Shown here one piece after another: positions 56,783-64,000 of a DNA stretch of 64,000 nucleotides. Source of the stretch: Panagrolaimus kolymaensis (Eukaryota; Nematoda; Chromadorea; Rhabditida; Panagrolaimidae); NCBI GenBank assembly GCA_028622995.1, contig JAJQJQ010000022.1:62001-126000 (forward strand), read 5' to 3'. Below the pieces are notes generated by a model that was given only the letters and a program-made list of their open reading frames with translations, was not told the DNA's origin and searched no databases. The first letter of the stretch is position 1. The number at the start of each line of letters is the position of its first letter. Made by a program: the position numbers and the translations under genes.

Positions 56783-57418
56783 TCAAAAGAAAAAGGATAA
56801 ATTACCCAAAAATTCAGTTAAAACTGCAACACGAATAACCATTTTGAAGATATCCTTTTCGCCTAAAATATTAACATGTAATAAACTTTTAGTCTAAAAA
56901 ACAAACAAACTTACTTTTAGCACCAATAACAGTATATGAACGAATATTCAATTGAAGACATAAATATATGTAAGCACAATTGTTGATGAGATTACCACAG
57001 AATGTGAAGTCGAAGTAATGGAAGATATATGCACACCAAGCGCTCATAGATGCAGGTACCAAAATGCATATACCAAGTAGCAATAAACGAAATTCTTTGA
57101 AAGATGATGCAAGAAAATAGAAAACAAAGTTGGATATTACAGGCAAGCAAAAATCGTTACTTCCAGCTCGATATTTTTGAGGATAATAATAACCAGCTAT
57201 GAGACCAATGAAGCTAAAGATGACTGCAAGAATTATTCGACGATCAGTTAATTTTGCTGTCTAAAAAACATCGTAATAACAACAATGTAAACATTCAAAG
57301 CAACAAGAATCTCTTTAAAATAGCAACAAAACTTACTTCAATTTTATAACTTGCAGAAAACAAAGCAAGATAAGGTAGTGCCACATACAAAAAATGGGAT
57401 TCATTCTTTGCTATTATT
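56783..57418 (-). CDS. Small multi-pass membrane protein (partial at 5' end)
   Basis: Minus-strand exons: about 57418-57337, 57260-56915 and 56862-56783, joined in frame with GT-AG ends and stop TGA. Hydrophobic segments are SHFLYVALPYLALFSASY, RRIILAVIFSFIGLIAGYYY, NFVFYFLASSF, LLLLGICILVPASMSAWCAY and INNCAYIYLCLQL. That is four or five membrane spans in about 165 residues. The ATG is not resolved. In the phase that fits the next exon, the first visible exon stays open upstream to a TGA without a start, so a 5' exon is probably missing. No family is assigned. Confidence 0.55.
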
Positions 57419-57542
57419 ATTATTTGGGAAAATGGAGGAGAAGTAGCTTCAATTCAAGAGAGAGAGAGATTAGCCTCTTTTTCAAATACAAAAATCTTTG
57501 AAGTAAATTGTTTTCATTAAATTTTTTGATTAAGTGTTTCAG

Positions 57543-57668
57543 AAAACGCAAGCTTCTAAAGCGTTTATTGAGGTCGATTTCACTATTTTGGTTGATGAGA
57601 AATTTTTAGCAGCAGCATTCAAAGCAAAGCTTGAAAAAGAAAATAGAAAATTGAAAACCTCGAGTTAA
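57543..57668 (+). pseudogene. Solo last exon of the F-box-like family
   Basis: After a GTTTCAG acceptor the frame reads KTQASKAFIEVDFTILVDEK and FLAAAFKAKLEKENRKLKTS, stop TAA. This aligns with the terminal exon of the family (KSLAPKARVELDFKRLAND..QFKAQLKTKLDTWKP). No other family exon lies upstream on this strand, so this is a detached remnant. Confidence 0.68.
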
Positions 57669-58768
57669 AAAACCTTTCACTTTTTATCATTGAATAAATG
57701 ATAAGCTTTTTTTGACTTCTTTTTTTTCTTTTTGGTACCTATTTTGCTTTTGGAAATGTTCACAAACATCCATAGTTTTATCTTTACGTGGTTCATGCGG
57801 CTGTGGAGCTTGTTTGATTTTTTCATGCGCAATTTCTTCTTCTGCATGCGTTGTTTGTTTGATTGGGCGATGATGATGAAGAAGAAAAAAATGGAAGGTT
57901 TAAAAGTTTTTAAAAAATTTGTTCGATTTGGGTGAAATGAATAATGTTCGATACCATTGTTTTCCAAAATTATTAAATTAAATTTAATATTATATTTTCG
58001 CTTTACATTAAAAATGGGGAAGAATATGAAAGAATGGGGAAACTGATTTTAATAATGAATCTTCAAATTTTCTATGATTTTTTTGTCACAAAATGAAGAA
58101 AGATTTGATACAGATGAGGAAGGAAATTGAAGCGGTGAGTGATTTCAGCAGTCATAGTTTAGGTGGAAATTTAAATGATATTATTTATATCCCTCCAACA
58201 TATCGAAAGAAAGATTTTTTCAAGCTAATAAGAAGAACAATAAAAATCAATATTTTATTCCTGATTAATTCGGTCAAACTCCAGCAGTTTGTTAAAAAGA
58301 AGACAACTAATAGGAGAAAATGGATTTAGATTTTCGAAATGCAACAACGCAATAGAGACAACTCAGAAAGAATAATAATCCATAGAGAATCATATCTAAA
58401 ATAAAGTAAGAGAGATTGGCGTGATTCCATCATTGGAAAATTGCTTTTAAATAGGTGCGTTTTATGGGTTAGAATAACAATATTTCTGGGTAAAAGATCT
58501 TTAAGATAAAATTATTCAATCAATAAAATGTTAATCCGTAAGTTCAAGGCGAGACATTTTTATCCCTTTTTTGCTCATTCAATTAAATATCTTTAATATC
58601 GTCACTCTTGGTAGCAAAAAGGTGTCGAAAAGCATTCTTAAAAGATGCTTGCATTTTGGTTTTTTCCATTCAAAAATACTACAATGAAAGCTTTAAAAAT
58701 AATATTTATTTTCCAAAGCAAAACAAAACAACAACAATAAAAAATAAGAAAACACAACAATAAAATTT
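57669..58768. other. Intergenic region with duplicated 3' flank
   Basis: Positions 58645-58768 match 63480-63609 (for example ATGAAAGCTTTAAAAATAAT), the flank of the next family copy. The short open frames at 57732-57967 and 58093-58329 have no supporting features. Confidence 0.5.
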
Positions 58769-61700
58769 TTAAAAAACAATTTTAACGGTTGGTCTTTGAA
58801 TTTGCGGCTTCCAAGTATCCAATTTTTCTTTGAGTTGAGCTTTGAATTGTGGTACATCCATTTCATCATTTGCCATTCGTTTGAAATCTAATTCGACAAA
58901 AGCTCTAGGAGCAAGGGACTTCTGAAGAAAAAATATATACTTAAAAAGTGAACAAGAAAAATAGTTAAATCTTACTGTAAGGACGTCAAAAAGTGAAGAA
59001 GCGATAATTGGCTCTTTGATAAATTCAAGTGCAAGATACTTGACATTGTTTCGTTGAGGAAGTATGAATGGTTGAATTCGATTTCTAAAATGAATTCCAC
59101 GAACTTTTGCACTAAAGGTAAAACTTGTTAGAAAAACAAAGATAAATATAACCAACCGAACAGATCCAGCATTTGGAAGATGGAGCAACAATTTGACGAA
59201 AGAAATAACTTTGCTATCTTCGCTATTAACAAAACTGTTTATTGAATTCCATTCTTTTACCATACCAGATTTTGTAATTAATTTCAAAACACGCATGGAA
59301 ATACGAAGAGAACTTATAAAAATTTTCTTTGCCTCAATTCGATTATCCATTGATAAAGCAATAGGTTGAGAAACATGAAGTGAGTTTGTAATCCAATATG
59401 GTTTACCAAGCTCAGATTTGTTTACAAACACCATTTTCTTATTATCAGTCATTATTGTGATTTTTTTATAAGTTCTAACAGGAAAAGAGAAGTATTGTCG
59501 TTCGGCATCATGATCATTGAATGTAATCTTCTTTTGATAATACTTGGGTTCATCAACAGTTGCAGGCAGCATCATCATATCGATAGGAGGAGCATCAATT
59601 TCAAACATAGGCATCTTTTGCTTCTAAAAAAAGTACTTTATTATTTTATTTGAAGAAAAATCAAACATACCGGTGTAACTATCAATACTGTATATTTATC
59701 TTGTTTTACATAATTATTGTATGCAATTTTGAAAGGGCAGGCTTTTTTGATCCGTATGTACATTTCATCTTGCTTTGATTTGTCCATCATTGAAGGAAAT
59801 CGATCTCTTTCCATAATACTGAACACGAAAAGCATGTATTTGTAATCCTCTTCTGTAGCATGGAGATACAATCTTGATAGAAGCTAAAAACGAAAGGATT
59901 ATGAGAGGCACAAAAAAATGAAACAAGTTACTTCTGTTTTTTCCTCACTAAATCCAGCATCAATTAGGATGTTTTCAATGCTTCCAATATTATTCAGCAA
60001 AGTACCAGTAATTACACCTAAAGGATTCAACAAAGCTCTTGCATGGCCTAACCATTGTTTTTCAACATCGATAGTAAGTTGTTGTAATTTTTCATCCACA
60101 CTCTTTCGAAAATTCCAAGAGTTCTTTGAAGATTTAAATAATTTATTAGATAAATCATTGGACAAAAGTACATCATACATTCGACGAGAAATTTCATCAC
60201 GGCCAACATCGATATTAGCTAATGGCATAACAATAGGTTCCAGACCAGGATTAATTCGAACAATCCATAACACATTTTGAATATCAGTTACAAGTTGGAT
60301 GAGTGTAAAATCATTAGGAAGGGAACGAACAGCAGCTTTGAAAGAATCAATATCACGGTATCTTAAATCCCTTGGCTTTTGATTGTGGATTCTTACGTAT
60401 GTACGTAATGAATTTGATAGGGACTCGATGAAATACCATGCGCCATACCAAGGAAATCCTTCAGATAAATGTGCACCCAAGTATTGACAAATCCGATTTC
60501 TCCATTCACTGAAAAATATTTTCATTAAACAAAGTTATTTATGGTTAAAAAGTGTTGTTTACCAATAAAATAAATGTTGATAATTCGTGAAATCTGTTCT
60601 GGCTTCATCAATGTGATCAACATCAGCACCAATCATTTCATCAATTTTTCCTTGATTTTCTTTGCACAGTTTTCCTCGTTCTTTGATTATGTTTGCTCTT
60701 TTAGCTAATGCTTCACGAGATGGAGATTTTGGACAAGAAATTTTACGAGGCGGAGATTTTGGTAGAGTGAATGAACCATTTTTAGAAATATTCATAACAT
60801 TAAAGGATTGAAACATAAGAGTAAATTTAGTTGCTTTTATTTCTTTTTCGTCATCTTTTTCTAACCATGGATACAATGATAATGAATACGATTTTCTTTG
60901 AAACTGTCGACCAAGTAGCCAATAATAGCGTAATTCACATGGAAATTTTGCACCAACCTAAAAATCGTTTATTTATTTGTTGCCTAATAAAAACGAAATC
61001 TTACATTGATAAGTACTTCACAAAGCTTGCTTTTGTTAATTTTTCTGATGTCTTTATTCATTAAAATGAAATTTGCCGAAACCATGCAGATGAAGGATGC
61101 AATTGTAAGGACGACAACTTCTTTCTAAAATGATATCACAATGATATGTAAAATATAAGAACCAAAATGCTTACTTTATTGTTAACGTTTTCTTCGTTAA
61201 AAGCAAGTTTGAGAAGAACATCTCGTCGCCGTTTGATTTTTCGATATCCAGAAGTTAAGAGCGAATTATTGAATTCAAAGCATTTGTCAACGTTGAAGAA
61301 ATCAATCAAAAGTTCAGCATATTTCTTTTCAACAAAAAGTGAAGCATTGGTTTGAAATCCATAACAAAGATAACATTCGCAATCAGAAAGATGTTCAGAA
61401 ATTGAAGTAATATGAGAGACTATAGTTTCGTGTAGCACAGATGCGGTATCCTTTTTACTGAAAATAATGGAATTTTATGAAATTTCTTTAATTGTGCAAA
61501 CTAAAACTTACGGTAAAAAAATATACGAATCAGCAAGCAAATCTTTACGGAAAAGAGAATGTGGTGTAACTTGGTTATTAACATCGGACATTTTCTAAAA
61601 AAAATTACTATGTAAGCATACAAAAAAAAGAAAAGAAAGAAAAATTTACCCCGAGAAGTAAGGCCATCATAGCTCCAATACCTTTTAATTTATCTTGATC

Positions 61701-62966
61701 ATTGATTGTTCTCAGCTTTAAGTAATAGAAGAAGTTCAAAGGTTGGATTACTCGAAATGGTACTCCTATTCGTGTTCCCACATAAAAACATTCCAATAGA
61801 TTGTTTTCTGCGTCCATCAGGCATCCATGATCGAAGAAAGCAAGGTTAATATAATAATCTGTATCAAAAAAATCAGATAATGAAAAAATGGATTTCACTA
61901 AAAATGAAAAGTTTTTAAGTTTAAAATATACAAACAAAACTCACAGAAATCTAAGCCATCAGGAAGAGTAGTGTGTTTACAAAGGCTAAATTGTGTTTCT
62001 TCTTTAAAAAAGTTTGGAGCAATTCTGTTTGCCAAAATAACACAAGCTATTTTATATTCTCTGAGACAATGAGAAACAGGATCGCCATATTTAGATAAGT
62101 CCGCATGAGGTAACTTCGAACCAGCAGCAAGGAGATTGTAAAGAATTAGAAGACAATAATAAGTGAAGAAAGTTTTAGTTGTATTTTCTTCCAAATTTTC
62201 TTCAATTTCTTCTTTCTTTGTAAAAGCTTGTTCAATGATTTCTAATTGAATTTCAATCTTGTTCGTTTCAAAGAATTCACAATATAATCGGCAAACAGTT
62301 CTAAATTCATCAAGTTCGTTGGGAGAATTTGGATATGTCAGCAAGAGATCATCGTATTTCTTGAATATTCTAAATTCCCTCAACTTGCAAGAAGATTTCA
62401 TTAACAAAACCAAAGAGAGAGAATCAAGCGGAAAAAGATCAAGGACGGATATGAGACAGCTTAAACCCAAGTAATCCTGAAATAATAAGGATGACAAAAT
62501 ATTAAAATATTTTTTAAGTAAAGAACTTACATCACCATTAAGAAAAGCAATAGCAGCAATAATTCTACCAAAATTTGCAACAATACTTTTCATTTTATCA
62601 TCTTTAAACTTTTTTGAAACAGGAAATAATTTGTCCAAATAGAAAGTTGTGCATTTTTGATATGAATCTTTGAGTTCAGAATTAGACCATTTCTCAGCTA
62701 ACAGATGTGCAACTTTGATGTAAGCGTTCATATCAACCAAATTACCAAAATTAAATTTCCAAGTCGTTCTGTAATGAACATGAACCTGAAGAAAAAAAAG
62801 ACGAAATATTAATTGAAAATTGTTATCAAAATATACAAACCGCTATTTGAATTTCATCAATAAGTTTTAGATATTTTAGTATTTTTTCTTCTAGATAGCT
62901 GCATGATTCTGTGAAAAAATGTTCTTCAAATTCTTGAGTTTTGGCTGCTGATGTTCTTGTAAGCAT
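58769..62966 (-). CDS. Separase-like protein fused to an F-box-like family module
   Basis: Thirteen exons join in frame: 62966-62841, 62785-62531, 62476-61945, 61897-61650, 61594-61512, 61457-61175, 61124-61005, 60957-60563, 60508-59932, 59883-59671, 59624-59157, 59111-58976 and 58921-58769 (about 1195 aa). The N-terminal two thirds is helical. From exon eight on it follows the separase region before the peptidase: LPNDFTLIQLV, VDEKLQQLTIDVEKQWLGHA, ENILIDAGFSEEKTE and DKYTVLIVTPKQKMPMFEID. The last aligns with the 'LVLVLDKDLQKLPWESMP' strand. Beyond this, separases carry the catalytic H-x-G-H and C-S-S motifs. Here the same exon passes into family sequence (DAERQYFSFP, NKKMVFVNKSEL, SGMVKEW) and ends with KSLAPRAFVELDF. 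The peptidase core is absent, so cohesin cleavage is not expected. Start chosen at the first ATG (62966). It may be a new chimera or a rearranged, non-functional copy. Confidence 0.72.
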
Positions 62967-63609
62967 TAGAGATTTGTTTGAGAAAGGGAGAAGAAGCTTC
63001 GACAAATTTGTAACACGAACGAACAAATGGCAATTTCGAATAAAATGCTTTTGTTGTTTGACGAAGAAAGTTTTCAAAAAGAATGAATTATTATTTGTCT
63101 CAATGTTATGCAAATTTTATAAAAAAGTGTTGGAGATTTTTTTCTTACAAAAATATTTTGAATTGGAACATATTGTAATATGGTAGCCTTCATAATGGCG
63201 GTGTTAATAGGAGCAAAAAAGGTGCAAGAAAACAACCCAAACTTAAAATTAAAAATTGACCAATGAATTATTGTTATTGCTCTTTTTTTTTTACTGTAAC
63301 AGCATTAAAAAAAAGTTAAAAAATGGACGATGAATAAGCCTAGAAAAAATATGGTTAAAAACCAAAATAGCCATCATAACTTTCAAAGACTGACGACTAC
63401 CTTTTTAAAAGTTTTTTCCATAAACGTTGTTGTCGTCGATTTTGAAAGCAGAAAGTTTGTGGAAAATATATGTAAATCTTTAAAGGATGATTGCATTTTG
63501 GGTTTTTTTCCATTCAAATATTACAATGAAAGCTTTAAAAATAATATTTATTTTTCAAAGTGAAACAACAACAAAAGTAAGAAAATAAGAAAACACAATA
63601 ATAAAAATT
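62967..63609. other. Intergenic region between two minus-strand genes
   Basis: Holds the promoter side of the separase-like gene and, from 63480, the 3' flank of the next family copy. The plus-strand open frames are unsupported. Confidence 0.5.
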
Positions 63610-64000
63610 TTAAAAAATAATTTTAACGGTTGGTCTTTCAATTTGCGGCTTCCAAGTATCCAGTTTTTCTTTGAGTTGAGCTTTGAATTGTGGAACATCC
63701 ATTTCATCATTTGCCAACGGTGTGAAAATAAGATGAACTAGAGCTCTAGGAGCAAGTGTTTTCTGAAAAGAATAAAAAATCATATAATGAGAATAACAAA
63801 AATTGTGAAATCTTACTGTAAGGACGTCAAAAAGTGAAGAAGCAATAATTGGATCTTTGTAAAATTGAAGTGAAAGATGCTTGATATTGTTTCGGTGAGG
63901 AAGTACGAGTAGTTGAATTCGATTTCGAAATTGAATTCCACGAACTTTTGCACTAAAAGTAAAACTTGTTAGAAAAACAAAGATAAATATAACCAACCGA
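63610..64000 (-). CDS. F-box-like/leucine-rich family, partial copy at window edge
   Basis: The last two exons (63952-63817 and 63762-63610) are complete, and a donor lies at the very edge (about 63997). They read AKVRGIQFRNRIQLLVLPHR, IASSLFDVLT, then KTLAPRALVHLIFTPLANDE and the tail PQIERPTVKIIF. They are very similar to the tail of the separase fusion and share its 3' flank, so one was copied from the other, or both from a common source. The N-terminal modules lie outside the window. Confidence 0.75.
   Translation of the reverse strand, partial: RLVIFIFVFLTSFTFSAKVRGIQFRNRIQLLVLPHRNNIKHLSLQFYKDPIIASSLFDVLTVRFHNFCYSHYMIFYSFQKTLAPRALVHLIFTPLANDEMDVPQFKAQLKEKLDTWKPQIERPTVKIIF

Overview
The window is AT-rich eukaryotic DNA with many short introns (mostly 40-100 nt), a TTTTCAG-type 3' splice consensus and compact multi-exon genes. 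It is best read as a free-living or clade IV nematode. The strongest markers are a NAB/MAB-10-type transcriptional co-repressor (40617-43009, minus), a separase-like gene (58769-62966, minus), nematode-style kinase paralogues, and an expanded family of duplicated F-box-like/leucine-rich genes that resembles the large families of Panagrolaimidae. That family-level placement is inference. There are no tRNAs, rRNAs, CRISPR arrays or prokaryotic features that I can support.

Left third (1-30.3 kb). A 148-bp tandem satellite (1-870) is followed by a nine-exon basic protein gene. Then come two nearly identical 4.6-kb Mutator-like elements in opposite orientation: A at 3576-8239 and B at 21922-26504. 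Each has about 250-bp terminal inverted repeats built from tandem copies of a CGACACTTGCGGT motif. Inside, each carries broken pieces of a mannose-6-phosphate isomerase gene and of a Helitron helicase. Their 9-bp target duplications are swapped between the two elements: A-left pairs with the complement of B-left, and A-right pairs with the complement of B-right. This shows that the 13.7 kb between them is inverted relative to the state in which the elements inserted, either in the genome or by mis-assembly. The inversion explains two genes cut in half. One is a secreted-protein gene (9440-8269 minus, continuing at 26560-28279 plus, with splice phase preserved). The other is a second gene (3200-3566 plus, continuing at 21848-21616 minus). 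The inverted block holds a NYN-domain RNase, a CK1-type pseudokinase, a coiled-coil protein, a coatomer-beta pseudogene, a broken zinc-finger gene, a protein kinase and a small hAT-type MITE. A kinase paralogue lies just outside the block at 28921-30330. Restoring the block puts both kinases on the same strand, as expected of a tandem duplication.

Middle (31-43 kb). Three F-box-like genes lie in tandem on the plus strand (31476-33551, 34032-35994 which is broken, and 36997-38996). Copies 1 and 3 belong to a segmental duplication that includes the promoter and the 3' flank. The NAB/MAB-10 gene follows on the minus strand.

Right (43-64 kb). About 12 kb of very AT-rich sequence with homopolymer runs contains no gene I can support, only a 626-bp hAT-type element (48224-48849) and a 27-bp minisatellite (55366-55873). 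It may hold the long 5' region of the NAB gene. Beyond it are a small multi-pass membrane protein gene and a solo last exon of the F-box-like family. Next is a 13-exon gene in which a separase regulatory region is joined, just where the peptidase core should begin, to the C-terminal module of the F-box-like family. A further family copy runs off the right edge.

Most genes look like single transcription units and not operons. The recurring theme is duplication and rearrangement by local repeats and transposons, which has produced split genes, solo exons and a chimera.
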